Assembly (NCBI RefSeq): GCF_000828515.1
Contig: NZ_AP010872.1
Coordinates: forward strand, 35,001-99,000
Origin: Candidatus Ishikawaella capsulata Mpkobe
Lineage (GTDB): Bacteria; Pseudomonadota; Gammaproteobacteria; Enterobacterales; Enterobacteriaceae
Direction: 5' to 3'
DNA: 64,000 nt
Each line of letters opens with the position of its first letter. Within the stretch, counting starts at the first letter, position 1. Position numbers and translations under genes: made by a program. The notes beneath the pieces were generated by a model that worked only from the letters and a program-made list of their open reading frames with translations, was not told where the DNA came from and did no database searches. Of this stretch, positions 1-11,162 are shown piece after piece.

Positions 1-1781
<1,781 letters not shown>

Positions 1782-1859
1782 CACAACACTAGAGACGTGT
1801 TATAAAATATTTAGCTTGTACCAATTAATTATCTATGATATTAATCCTTTAATAAAGGT

Positions 1860-1979
1860 TACCTGGCAGTAATTAGTACGGCAGAACCACCTGATTCCAT
1901 TCCGAACTCAGAAGTGAAATGTCGTGGCGCCGATGGTAGTGTGGGGTCTCCCCATGTGAGACTAGGAAACTGCCAGGTT
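1860..1979 (+). rRNA. rrf: 5S ribosomal RNA
   Basis: About 120 nt matching E. coli 5S rRNA, including the conserved ccgaactcagaagtgaaa loop and the ccgatggtagtgtggggtct segment. The ends pair (acctggcag with ctgccaggt) to close the molecule. It lies about 80 nt after the 23S gene in the normal rrn order. Ends are placed by homology and could be off by one or two bases. Confidence 0.97.
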
Positions 1980-2034
1980 TCGCCTTTTATTTATCATTAA
2001 TTTTAATAATTTTATGGTATCTAATATGTTTATA

Positions 2035-2111
2035 GGTGCGGTAGTTCAGCTGGTTAGAATACTGGCCTGTCACGCCGGGGGTCGCGGGTTCAAATCCCGT
2101 CCGCACCGCCA
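2035..2111 (+). tRNA. tRNA-Asp (GTC)
   Basis: Complete 77-nt cloverleaf. The acceptor stem ggtgcgg pairs with ccgcacc. The anticodon loop ctgtcac gives GTC, the T-loop is gttcaaatc, and a CCA end is encoded in the DNA. It follows 5S rRNA as in the E. coli rrnC operon (5S, aspT, trpT), so it is probably co-transcribed with the rRNA. Confidence 0.98.
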
Positions 2112-2127
2112 CATATTATTTATTAGT

Positions 2128-2203
2128 AGGGACGTAGTTCAATTGGTAGAGCACCGGTCTCCAAAACCGGGCGTTGGGGGTTCGAGTCCCTTCGTCCCTG
2201 CCA
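2128..2203 (+). tRNA. tRNA-Trp (CCA)
   Basis: Complete 76-nt cloverleaf. The acceptor stem agggacg pairs with cgtccct, the anticodon loop tctccaaaa gives CCA, the T-loop is gttcgagtc, and the CCA end is encoded. It sits 16 nt after tRNA-Asp, as in the distal part of E. coli rrnC. It is likely the last gene of the rRNA transcript. Confidence 0.98.
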
Positions 2204-3039
2204 ATATATAAAATACAAATATATTGATATTGATAGAATTAATTGTGAAAATGCAAAAATATTTTGCTATATCAAATATTTTTAATTTTATTCTCGTAGT
2301 TTTTAAAATCATAGTCATTTTCCGATAAAATAAGCTAATTCATGATAATTCTCTAGTTTTTACTTTAATTAGTTATTATATTTAGAATATAAGAAACCCC
2401 TCAAATAAAACAGAAAGTTGAAAATGAAAGTATGTGGTTGTTGACTATAACCTCAAATAAATGCCCAAAAATTATAAAATAAAATACAGAGATCATAATT
2501 TACTACTTTGCTTATCAAGTAATAAGCATTATTTTATATGATAAAAATATTTGTAACAAATGTAATTGCGATAACAAGCTGTTATTTACATTATATTTAT
2601 AATTAAGCATTTTACTTAGATAGTATTACTATGAAATGTTATTTCTAGGTAAACAAATTAGTTAAAGTGTTAAATGGTTATCTATGCTTAATAAGCTTAT
2701 GTATATTAATACATAAAAATACTGCTCTATTAATATGGATTTTGTCCAGAATCATTCTCTATGAGATAGATATTATTGAAAATATAATTATATAATAAAT
2801 ATTATTTTATGCCTAATTTTATAGGAATAGCTATATCCTATTAACATAATTAGGTTCTCCTTTTTAGGAGTTATTGCGATATATGTATCACATTTTAAAA
2901 TAAACAAATTTAATTTTTCTACATATTATAAAAAAAAATACATTTTAAATACTTTATTTATCATAATGTTTAGTTAATAGATATATTATAAAATATGCTA
3001 ACATAAAAATTATGTTGTATTAAGTAATAAAATTAGTTT
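2204..3039. other. Gene-free AT-rich gap after rrn operon
   Basis: About 840 bases with no supported gene. In E. coli the corresponding stretch holds hdfR, yifE, comM and ilvGM. I looked for IlvG and IlvM remnants in all frames and could not recognise any. Just after tRNA-Trp a weak AT-only inverted repeat (aatatat ... atatatt) could be a terminator relic, but it has too little GC to call. Confidence 0.6.
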
Positions 3040-3690
3040 AAAAAATAATTCATTTTGTTTAAAAATGCTGAAATAATGACATAAGTATAGCTAAAAATAA
3101 TAATCTAACATGCTTTATATTATCATACCTCACGATCTTCTTTCAGAAGATATTCTCCGTAGTAAACATATGCAACTTTTAGATTATTCCGTACAAAAAT
3201 ATAGGTTTAGGTTTACTATTGAATGTATAGTATGGATAACTGAATAAGTGCTTATTGTAAAACTAATAAATTCATTAATGCGTATATTCAGTCTATATAA
3301 TTTAGCATATATAGCGGAATAATTTGAAAACTATAAAAAAATGAGAGAAGTATCCTCTAGGATTTTTTTAAAATAATCAAGTCATCGTGTGACGCCTAAT
3401 ACTCATTACTCTACTAATATTTGCTAAATCAAGTAGTAACTACTTATCTCCTGTATTAGAAATGAAATATGTCATTATTATGTTCATCATGATTAATATA
3501 CATTGATATTTTTCATATTTAGGAGTAATTGTTTAAAAGTATGAAAATTACTTCTCCAGATAACTGTTTATTTTACCAATTATTATAATACGTAGTAAAA
3601 TATCTGTTTGAATATAGGATATATAAGAATATTTAATAAATTACAGTATAAATTAGCAGTGGATAGCATCGATCAAGTTTAGATATTACA
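3040..3690 (+). pseudogene. ilvE: Decayed branched-chain amino acid aminotransferase (ilvE)
   Basis: Collinear fragments of IlvE, broken by stops and frameshifts, run along this stretch in the expected order. Near 3049, FILFK matches YIWFN. At 3109, HALYYHTS matches HALHYGTS, with a stop just before it. Near 3167, HMQLLDYSVQKYRF matches HMQRLHDSAKIYRF. Near 3270, NKFINAYIQS matches NNLTSAYIRP. At 3377-3403, SSHRVTPNT matches SSWNRAAPNT. At 3423, AKSSSNYLSP matches AKAGGNYLSS. Later come ENYF (ENLF) and LAVDSIDQV (PVRSVDGIQV) near 3650-3680. IlvE transaminates the 2-oxo acids of valine, leucine and isoleucine. Its position directly before ilvD matches the E. coli ilvGMEDA order. Ends are approximate, and the last part of the gene is missing or unreadable. 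Confidence 0.88.
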
Positions 3691-3820
3691 TGGCAAATTT
3701 TGTGATATAAATAAAATATATAATATACTTTATATTATTTTTAGAGTAGCAACCGAAGATAAATGAGGTTAGTACAGTCATTATAAAAATATCTTAACTA
3801 ATATATGGAGCAAATAAAGC

Positions 3821-5671
3821 ATGCCGAAATACCGTTCTGCTACTACAATTTATGGTCGTAATATGGCTGGTGCTCGTGCTCTATGGCGTGCTACAGGCAT
3901 GACAGAAGCCGATTTTGGAAAACCAATTATAGCAGTAGTGAATTCATTTACGCAATTCGTTCCGGGACATATCCATCTGCGTTTATTAGGAAAATTAGTA
4001 TCAAAATATATTGAACTATCAAATGGAATAGCTAAAGAATTTAACACTATTGCAATAGATGATGGTATAGCCATGGGTCATCATGGAATGCTTTATTCTT
4101 TACCCTCCAGAGAACTAATAGCTGATTCTATAGAATATATGATAAATGCACATTGTGCAGACGCAATGGTTTGCATATCTAATTGCGATAAAATTACCCC
4201 AGGAATGTTGATAGCCTCTTTGCGTCTTAATATTCCTGTGATTTTTGTATCGGGAGGACCAATGGAAGCAGGAAAAATCAATTTTAATAATCAAACAAAT
4301 AAGATTGATTTGACTGACGCTATCATGCACAGTGCTAATCCAAATACTAGCGCCACGCATAGTAAAAAAATAGAAGATTTAGCTTGTCCAACGTGTGGTT
4401 CTTGTTCAGGGATGTTCACAGCAAATTCAATGAATTGTTTAACTGAAGCAATTGGTTTAGCATTCCCTGGTAATGGTTCTCTATTAGCTACCCATATTGA
4501 TCGTAAAGAATTATTTATTAATGCAGGTAAACAAATAGTTAAGTTAACTAAAAAGTACTATGAAAATAACGATAGCAGTGTATTACCAAGAAGTATAGCG
4601 AATAAGTCAGCTTTCAAAAATGCCATTATCCTTGATATAGCAATGGGTGGTTCAACTAATACGGTGCTTCATTTATTAGCTGCAGCACAAGAAGGCAACA
4701 TTGATTTCAGTATATCTGATATTGATGTTTTATCACGAAAAGTTCCTCATCTATGTAAAATTGCACCTAGCACAAAAAAATACTATATGGAAGATCTACA
4801 TAGAGCTGGAGGAGTATTTGGTATACTTGGTGAATTAGATAGAGCTAAATTAATTGATACTAGCGTGCTGAATATTCTAGGTATTACTTTAAGTGAAACA
4901 TTAAAAAGTTATGATATTTTAGTGACTCAAGATGAGTGTATAAAAAAAATGTTTCTTGCTGCCCCAGCAGGTATTCGAACTACTCAAGCTTTTTCACAAA
5001 ATGTTCGCTGGAATAAATTAGATAAAGATCGTCAAAAAGGTTGTATAAGATCTGTTGATTTTGCTTATTCTCAAGATGGTGGATTAGCTGTTTTATATGG
5101 TAATTTAGCAAAAGATGGATGTATTGTAAAAACGGCTGGTGTAAACAAAAAAATTTTAAAATTTACAGGTTCAGCTAAAGTATATGAAAGTCAAGAGGAT
5201 GCAGTTCAAGCTATTCTTACAGGAAAAGTTATCGAGGGAGATGTGGTAGTTATTCGTTATGAAGGACCTAAAGGCGGACCTGGAATGCAAGAAATGCTTT
5301 ATCCAACAACATACTTAAAATCAGTTGGTTTATCAGACAAGTGTGCATTAGTCACTGATGGACGTTTTTCTGGAGGAAGTGCAGGGTTATCTATTGGACA
5401 TATATCACCAGAAGCCGCTGATAGAGGAATTATTGCATTAGTAAAAGATGGAGATATAATTGAAATTGATATACCTAATCGCATAATTAATCTAGTCGTA
5501 TTAGAGCACGAGTTAAATAATCGTATTCAAAAAGAAAAAAAAAGAGGCATTTTTGCTTATAAACCAAATAAACGCAAACGTGAAGTATCATTAGCTTTAC
5601 GTGCATATGCTGCATTTACTACTAGTGCTGATAAAGGTGCTGCACGTAATAAAAATCAATTAGAAGGTTAA
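3821..5671 (+). CDS. ilvD: Dihydroxy-acid dehydratase
   Basis: Makes 2-oxoisovalerate and 2-oxo-3-methylvalerate from the dihydroxy acids, the third step of valine and isoleucine synthesis, in the cytoplasm. The 616 residues have the same length as E. coli IlvD and align throughout. Iron-sulfur ligands are visible at C122 (CISNCDK) and C195 (CPTCGSCSG), the metal aspartate at D81, and the DGRFSGG motif near the C-terminus. One oddity is AMGHHG at 85-89, where E. coli has AMGHGG. The start ATG is followed by [14 protein letters not shown] as in E. coli. ilvA follows after 5 bases, so the two are surely co-transcribed. The dead ilvE remnant lies just upstream. Confidence 0.98.
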   Translation: MPKYRSATTIYGRNMAGARALWRATGMTEADFGKPIIAVVNSFTQFVPGHIHLRLLGKLVSKYIELSNGIAKEFNTIAIDDGIAMGHHGMLYSLPSRELIADSIEYMINAHCADAMVCISNCDKITPGMLIASLRLNIPVIFVSGGPMEAGKINFNNQTNKIDLTDAIMHSANPNTSATHSKKIEDLACPTCGSCSGMFTANSMNCLTEAIGLAFPGNGSLLATHIDRKELFINAGKQIVKLTKKYYENNDSSVLPRSIANKSAFKNAIILDIAMGGSTNTVLHLLAAAQEGNIDFSISDIDVLSRKVPHLCKIAPSTKKYYMEDLHRAGGVFGILGELDRAKLIDTSVLNILGITLSETLKSYDILVTQDECIKKMFLAAPAGIRTTQAFSQNVRWNKLDKDRQKGCIRSVDFAYSQDGGLAVLYGNLAKDGCIVKTAGVNKKILKFTGSAKVYESQEDAVQAILTGKVIEGDVVVIRYEGPKGGPGMQEMLYPTTYLKSVGLSDKCALVTDGRFSGGSAGLSIGHISPEAADRGIIALVKDGDIIEIDIPNRIINLVVLEHELNNRIQKEKKRGIFAYKPNKRKREVSLALRAYAAFTTSADKGAARNKNQLEG

Positions 5672-5676
5672 TTAAT

Positions 5677-7209
5677 GTGAAGTTAACCCAACTTGATATG
5701 ACAGAATATTTACACACAATTTTACGTTCTCCGGTTTATGAAGTAGCTCAAATAACACCTTTGCAAAAAATGCAAAAAACATCGTTACGTTTTAAAAATA
5801 CAATTTTAGTAAAACGTGAAGATCGTCAAATAGTACATAGTTTTAAGCTACGTGGAGCTTATGCTATGATATCAGGATTAACAAAAGAACAGAAAATGGG
5901 TGGTGTTATAACAGCATCAGCAGGTAATCATGCACAAGGAGTAGCACTTTCTGCTAACAAATTAGGAATTAAATCGTTAATTATCATGCCAATATCAACT
6001 TCCGATATAAAAGTAGATGCAGTACGCACATTGGGAAGTCAAGTTAAGTTATTTGGTAATAATTTTGATGAAGCACAAGATCATGCTATTTCTCTTTCTC
6101 ATAAAGAAGGATATACTTTTGTACCACCATTTAATCATCCAGCAGTAATTGCTGGTCAAGGTACTCTAGCAATGGAGTTGTTGCAACAAGATGCACATCT
6201 AGATCGTATTTTCGTTCCGGTAGGAGGTGGTGGTTTAGCTGCTGGAGTATCAGTATTAATTAAACAATTAATGCCTCAAATTAAAGTTATTGCTGTAGAA
6301 GCAGAAGATTCTGCTTGCTTAAAAGCTGCATTAAATGTTGGTTATCCAATAGCTTTATCACGGGTAGGATTATTTGCAGAAGGAGTAGCTGTAAAAAAAA
6401 TTGGAGATGAAACATTTCGACTTTGTCAAAAATATTTGGATGATATTATTACAGTTAATAATGATAATATTTGTTCTGCTATGAAGGATATTTTTGAAGA
6501 TGTAAGAGCAATAGCGGAACCTGCCGGGGCATTAGCATTAGCCGGTATGAAAAAATATATTAAGAAATATAATATTAGAAATGAAAAGTTAGCTCATATA
6601 CTTTCAGGTGCAAATGTTAATTTTCATGGATTGAGATATGTTTCCGAAAGATGCGAACTAGGTGAACAACGTGAGGCATTACTTGCTGTTATTATACCAG
6701 AATTACAAGGAAGTTTCTTAAAATTTTGTCAAACATTGCATGGAAGATTTGTGACTGAATTTAATTACAGATACGCTAATTCAGATTATGCTTATATTTT
6801 TGTAGGTATACGCTTAACAAATGGCTTACACGAACGATGTGAATTAATTAATCAATTAACTTTTAGTGGGTATAAAGTAATAGATTTATCAGATGATGAA
6901 ATAGCAAAATTACATGTACGTTATATGGTAGGAGGACGTCCTTCAAAACCTATTTACGAACGTCTATTCAGCTTTGAATTTCCTGAATCACCTGGTGCTC
7001 TTCTAAAGTTTCTAAAAACATTAGGTACTCATTGGAATATTTCACTATTTCATTATCGTAATCACGGTGCAGATCATGGAAGAGTATTAGCTGCTTTTGA
7101 GATAGGTAATAACGAACAACGTTTTCAAAAGCACTTGAGTGAGCTAGGATATCATTTTCATGATGAAACCAAGAATCCGGCATTTCGGTTTTTTTTAAAA
7201 GGTTTTTGA
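5677..7209 (+). CDS. ilvA: Threonine dehydratase, biosynthetic
   Basis: PLP enzyme that deaminates threonine to 2-oxobutanoate, the committed step of isoleucine synthesis. The 510 residues compare with 514 in E. coli. The PLP lysine is K57 in HSFKLRGAY, the phosphate-binding GGGGLAAG loop is present, and the C-terminal third keeps the two ACT-like regulatory subdomains (NPAFRFFL end), so isoleucine feedback is probably kept. The start appears to be GTG, 5 bases after the ilvD stop, with aagg upstream. An ATG two bases earlier is out of frame and stops at once. A later in-frame ATG at 5698 is possible. Many reduced symbionts have lost this gene, so its retention suggests isoleucine is made here from threonine. 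Confidence 0.97.
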   Translation: MKLTQLDMTEYLHTILRSPVYEVAQITPLQKMQKTSLRFKNTILVKREDRQIVHSFKLRGAYAMISGLTKEQKMGGVITASAGNHAQGVALSANKLGIKSLIIMPISTSDIKVDAVRTLGSQVKLFGNNFDEAQDHAISLSHKEGYTFVPPFNHPAVIAGQGTLAMELLQQDAHLDRIFVPVGGGGLAAGVSVLIKQLMPQIKVIAVEAEDSACLKAALNVGYPIALSRVGLFAEGVAVKKIGDETFRLCQKYLDDIITVNNDNICSAMKDIFEDVRAIAEPAGALALAGMKKYIKKYNIRNEKLAHILSGANVNFHGLRYVSERCELGEQREALLAVIIPELQGSFLKFCQTLHGRFVTEFNYRYANSDYAYIFVGIRLTNGLHERCELINQLTFSGYKVIDLSDDEIAKLHVRYMVGGRPSKPIYERLFSFEFPESPGALLKFLKTLGTHWNISLFHYRNHGADHGRVLAAFEIGNNEQRFQKHLSELGYHFHDETKNPAFRFFLKGF

Positions 7210-8025
7210 TATTAAAGTTCCATGGAGTATTTTTTATTAGAATTTAATTCTAAAGAAAAAATATTTTTTTTATAGTATAAGTACTGGACTACCAGATGAT
7301 ACTATTTTAGATAATAATGCAATATCTACTGAAGAAATAGTACTTCATGACTAGATAAAGTATGTAGTATGTATGATTATGATAAATGAAATACCTATAA
7401 GTAGTAGTATCTGATTACACCATTTCAAATCATTTTTGAAGTCACTCGCTGAAGAATAAACCAGGAACATTTATCCGTAAAGAACAATGTTCTATTATTT
7501 GATTTTCTGCTTTACAAAATATATTTTTACCTATTAAATTAACTATATGAGCTTTAGTTGATGGCAGGATATTAACAGAGTTTCTCAATAAGAGGTCAAT
7601 GACTATAAGCAAATATATATAAATATAACAGCAGAAAACATATTTGGTTTAAGGACTACTTGTCTGTTCTACTGTTATTTATATGATGGGATAATCAAAT
7701 TATTTACATTAATGCTTTTACTTAAAACAAAATCTTTTTTATCACGCATAAATAAAATTTGCGAAATATTTTATTTCATTGTTTGTCTATCATCAAATTC
7801 AATAGGTAATTAACTTCACTTATAGCACGTCACGTACGTACTGTTATTTTAAAATAACATTATTATAAAATGTTAACAAAATCTTTAAATCAGCTAAATC
7901 CCTATTAAAGCTAAACTTTTTACATAATTTATATTGCACTACACGCAATATAATATATCAACTATTTAATAAAAACATTTATATAATATTATATCAATAT
8001 CCTTCATATTGCAGATGGAATCTTT
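7210..8025. other. Gene-free gap between ilvA and ilvC
   Basis: About 815 bases, close to the length of ilvY, which occupies this place in E. coli on the opposite strand. I could not align any minus-strand frame to IlvY, so it is either deleted or eroded beyond recognition. A short open run at about 7276-7350 on the plus strand (STGLPDDTILDN...) has no family I recognise. An 18-bp palindrome near the ilvC end is listed separately. Confidence 0.55.
7842..7859. repeat. 18-bp perfect palindrome upstream of ilvC
   Basis: TGTTATTTTAAAATAACA is a perfect dyad about 170 bases before the ilvC start. It is followed by a second smaller dyad (aacatt ... aatgtt). It could be an operator, a relic of the IlvY-controlled ilvC promoter, or a chance AT palindrome. 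Confidence 0.4.
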
Positions 8026-9501
8026 ATGGATAATTATTTCAATAAATTGAATTTACGTAATCAACTAATACAATTGAGTAAATGTCGCTTTATGTCAAGA
8101 AATGAATTTACTGATAGTATAAACTATTTAAAAAGAAAAAAAATAGTTATAGTTGGATGCGGTTCTCAAGGATTAAATCAAGGCCTTAATATGCGAGACT
8201 CCGGGCTAGATATATCTTATGTATTACGCCAGGAATCTATTGAAAAAAAAAATAAAACATGGTCTAATGCTAATCTAAATGGTTTTAAAATAGGTACATA
8301 TAATACGTTAATTCCTGATGCTGATTTAATAATTAACTTAACTCCAGATAAACAACATTCTGAGATTATTCAGCAAATACAACCTTTAATGAAAACAGGA
8401 GCTGCTTTAGGCTATTCACATGGATTTAATATTGTTGAAGTAGGCCAATTAATTCGCAAAGATATTACCGTAGTAATGGTTGCACCCAAATGTCCTGGTA
8501 CTGAAGTACGTGAAGAATATAAACGTGGCTTTGGAGTACCAACTCTAATTGCGGTTCACTGTGAAAATGATCCAAAACAAGAAGGCTTAGCTATTGCTAA
8601 AGCTTGGGCAACGTCTATAGGAGCGGATCGTGCAGGAGTACTAGAATCATCCTTTATAGCTGAAGTTAAATCTGACTTAATGGGTGAACAAACAATTCTG
8701 TGTGGTTTACTTCAAACAGGATCATTATTATGTTTTAATAAACTTGTATCTAATGGTGTAGATGTTGTTTATGCGACTAATTTAGTACAGTTTGGATGGG
8801 AAGTAATTACTGAATCTTTAAAATTTGGCGGTATAACTTTAATGATGGATCGTCTTTCAAATCCCGCTAAACTACGTGCATATTATTTATCAGAAAAATT
8901 AAAAACTCTTCTAACACCTTTATTTCGTAAACATATGGATGATATTCTCTCTGGTAAATTCTCTTGTGATATGATGAAAGATTGGACAAACGGAGATAAA
9001 AATCTATTATTTTGGCGTGAAAAAACTAGACAAACTAATTTCGAAAATCAGCCTTTTTACTCGAATAATATACCAGAATCAGATTATTATGAACACGGTA
9101 TTATAATGGTAGCAATGGTAAAAGCAGGTGTTGAATTAGCATTCGAAACAATGAGAGAAGCAGGTATTTTAGCAGAATCTGCCTATTATGAATCCTTACA
9201 TGAATTACCGCTTATAGCGAATACTATTGCACGTAAAAGATTATATGAAATGAATATAGTAATTTCTGATACTGCAGAATACGGAAACTATTTGTTCTCT
9301 TTTGAAGCCATACCTTTATTAAAACAATTTATGGAAAAATTGTTAGATGAAGATTTAGGTAAGTCAATTAGCTGTAAAAAAGTAGATAATAAAGAGTTAC
9401 GTGATGTAAATGAAGCTATTTGTAATCATCCTATTGAAATAATTGGTCGTAAACTTAGAAGTTATATGATTAATATGAAACCTATTACTATTTCAAAATA
9501 A
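8026..9501 (+). CDS. ilvC: Ketol-acid reductoisomerase (class II, NADPH)
   Basis: Isomerises and reduces acetolactate and acetohydroxybutyrate in valine and isoleucine synthesis. The 491 residues have the same length as E. coli IlvC, the long class II form with a duplicated C-terminal knotted domain. The Rossmann dinucleotide motif [10 protein letters not shown] starts at residue 44. The Mg-binding region ([15 protein letters not shown]) is intact, and a second helical repeat follows (ESDYYEHGI...). With ilvD and ilvA it covers the middle of the pathway. Acetohydroxyacid synthase is not in this window. Transcription is probably separate, given the 815-base gap. Confidence 0.98.
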   Translation: MDNYFNKLNLRNQLIQLSKCRFMSRNEFTDSINYLKRKKIVIVGCGSQGLNQGLNMRDSGLDISYVLRQESIEKKNKTWSNANLNGFKIGTYNTLIPDADLIINLTPDKQHSEIIQQIQPLMKTGAALGYSHGFNIVEVGQLIRKDITVVMVAPKCPGTEVREEYKRGFGVPTLIAVHCENDPKQEGLAIAKAWATSIGADRAGVLESSFIAEVKSDLMGEQTILCGLLQTGSLLCFNKLVSNGVDVVYATNLVQFGWEVITESLKFGGITLMMDRLSNPAKLRAYYLSEKLKTLLTPLFRKHMDDILSGKFSCDMMKDWTNGDKNLLFWREKTRQTNFENQPFYSNNIPESDYYEHGIIMVAMVKAGVELAFETMREAGILAESAYYESLHELPLIANTIARKRLYEMNIVISDTAEYGNYLFSFEAIPLLKQFMEKLLDEDLGKSISCKKVDNKELRDVNEAICNHPIEIIGRKLRSYMINMKPITISK

Positions 9502-9589
9502 ATGATTAAATGTAATTATATGGATAAAGTGCTTATTAATATAAATTACAAAGTAATTGCTATTTGAATAAGCATTAGCTTATATATTC

Positions 9590-10050
9590 ATGAGTTATAT
9601 TGCAATTATAATATTTATAGGTATGTATCTGGAGGCATTTCAACAATCGGTAAAGGTGTTGCTCTGGTGGTGAATCCTACATTTAAAGAGGCATTACCTA
9701 CTGAATGAATTTTTGGTACTTTTAGGTGAGACAGGTTTTGTGATGGCAGATCATTGTATTGCATAGCGTTTATTTTATTAATATTTATGCATGATAATCA
9801 GTTATAGAAAGATAACCAATGAATCTCATCTCCCGTTGCAAAGTCATAGCATAAAACTTTAGTAACTAGCATGGATACATTAGCAGTTGGCGTGAGTTTA
9901 GCTTTTCTAAAACAAATATTATTAAGGTATAGCAACTACTATACTGGCAACCAGTATTGTTATATTTATAAGTCGTCTTATAGATACATTAAATGGTAAG
10001 AAATGATGGATAGTTTAATATTGATAGGTTGTTATATTCTAGCACCTTGA
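9590..10050 (+). pseudogene. mntP: Decayed manganese efflux pump (mntP/yebN)
   Basis: Fragments of MntP occur in order with frameshifts and stops. From the ATG at 9590, GMYLEAFQQS matches GMSMDAFAAS. After a frame change come STIGKGVAL (ASIGKGATL) and FKEALPTE-stop-IFG (LREALRTGLIFG). Near 9865, VTSMDTLAVGVSLAFL matches VATSMDAMAVGVGLAFL. Then come SRLIDTLNGKK (GRFIGPMLGKR) and SLILIGCYIL at the end. About 460 bases remain of a family usually near 565. MntP is an inner-membrane Mn(II) exporter with two repeated halves, and both halves are visible. No functional frame is left. Confidence 0.85.
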
Positions 10051-10190
10051 ATACTACTAAGCTAATGCGCATATTTTTTTAGTGACATATACATATTATT
10101 TTCTAATATACTTCAACCATAATAAGTATGATTTATATCATTTTTATGATTTAATTGTGTTAATCCATTGAATTTAAAGGATTTTTATTT

Positions 10191-11006
10191 ATGAGTAATA
10201 ATCTTGTATTCCTTAATTTAGTATTACTAAAAGGAACAGCTGAAGAAAAATTACATGCAGCACATAAAGCTGGTTTTGATCAAGTGGAAATTTGGCTTGA
10301 AGATATAGAAAACAGTACAGAGGGAGTGGAGAAACTGAAAAATTTTTCTAAAATTCATAGATTAGGTTTTACAAATATACAAGTTCTTCGGGATTTCACT
10401 GGTATACCAGAAGTAGAGCGTTTGAATAAACGTCAAGAATTTTATAAATTTATTGATTTAGCACAAAAGTTAGGATGTAATACAATCCAAGCTCCTGCTA
10501 CCACTCGTGAAGATTGTATACCAGAAAGAATTAATGATGATTTATGTTGGTTAGCTTCAGAAGCAGCTCGCTACAAGATGAGAATTATGTATGAACCTAT
10601 GGCTTGGTGTAGTATAGATAATACCCTGCCATTGGCTTGGAAAAGAATCCAAAAACTTGAACAACCTAATATTGGGTTAGTAGTTGATTTATTTCATATT
10701 TGTGCATTAGGTGGAGATTCTTCTCAACTTGATGGTATTCCAGCTGATTATATTTATGAAGTTCAATTATGTGATATAGCCAAACCCCTTCCTATAAGGG
10801 ATAAATCAAAACTCATTAATATAGCACGTCATCAAAGATTATTACCTGGAGAAGGTATAATTAATATTAAGGAATTTATTGATAAACTACATAGCATAAA
10901 TTATCGTGGACCAATTGGTTTGGAAGTGTTTAATGATAAATTTAAAAACTTACCGCCATATGAAGCAGCAGTTAAAGCCTGGCATTCTATAAAAAAATAT
11001 TTGTAA
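10191..11006 (+). CDS. Sugar-phosphate isomerase-type TIM barrel, resembles 3-dehydroshikimate dehydratase (QuiC)
   Basis: A 271-residue protein of the xylose-isomerase-like TIM-barrel superfamily. Candidate divalent-metal ligands lie in the usual strands: E135 (YEPMAW), D166 and H169 (VVDLFH), Q192 (VQLCD) and E245 (GLEVFND). The pattern RDFTGIPE, then LG at 95, then RH, PGEG, YRGPIGLEVFND resembles the dehydratase domain of QuiC-type proteins, which convert 3-dehydroshikimate to protocatechuate. E. coli Hyi is a more distant member. A good Shine-Dalgarno (aaagga) precedes the ATG. It has no operon partner: dead mntP lies upstream and prlC 156 bases downstream. Codon use looks like the neighbours, so any acquisition is old. 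Exact substrate unknown; family placement is firm, function is inference. Confidence 0.7.
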   Translation: MSNNLVFLNLVLLKGTAEEKLHAAHKAGFDQVEIWLEDIENSTEGVEKLKNFSKIHRLGFTNIQVLRDFTGIPEVERLNKRQEFYKFIDLAQKLGCNTIQAPATTREDCIPERINDDLCWLASEAARYKMRIMYEPMAWCSIDNTLPLAWKRIQKLEQPNIGLVVDLFHICALGGDSSQLDGIPADYIYEVQLCDIAKPLPIRDKSKLINIARHQRLLPGEGIINIKEFIDKLHSINYRGPIGLEVFNDKFKNLPPYEAAVKAWHSIKKYL

Positions 11007-11162
11007 TATACTTAATTATATGTCGAATATAAAATATTCGATGTTGTTATCGTTAATAAATATATTAAATAATTAGTGATATTTATTTTAAAAGTATACA
11101 ATGAGTAAAATTTACTATATTAATATGTTTACACTGTAATATAATTCTCTATAAAATAGAAT

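Noticed and set aside
2014-2211. 65-codon frame across the tRNA pair.
   Set aside because: It reads through tRNA-Asp and tRNA-Trp, whose structures are certain.
7210-8025. Possible ilvY remnant between ilvA and ilvC.
   Set aside because: Position and length fit, but no minus-strand frame aligned convincingly to IlvY.
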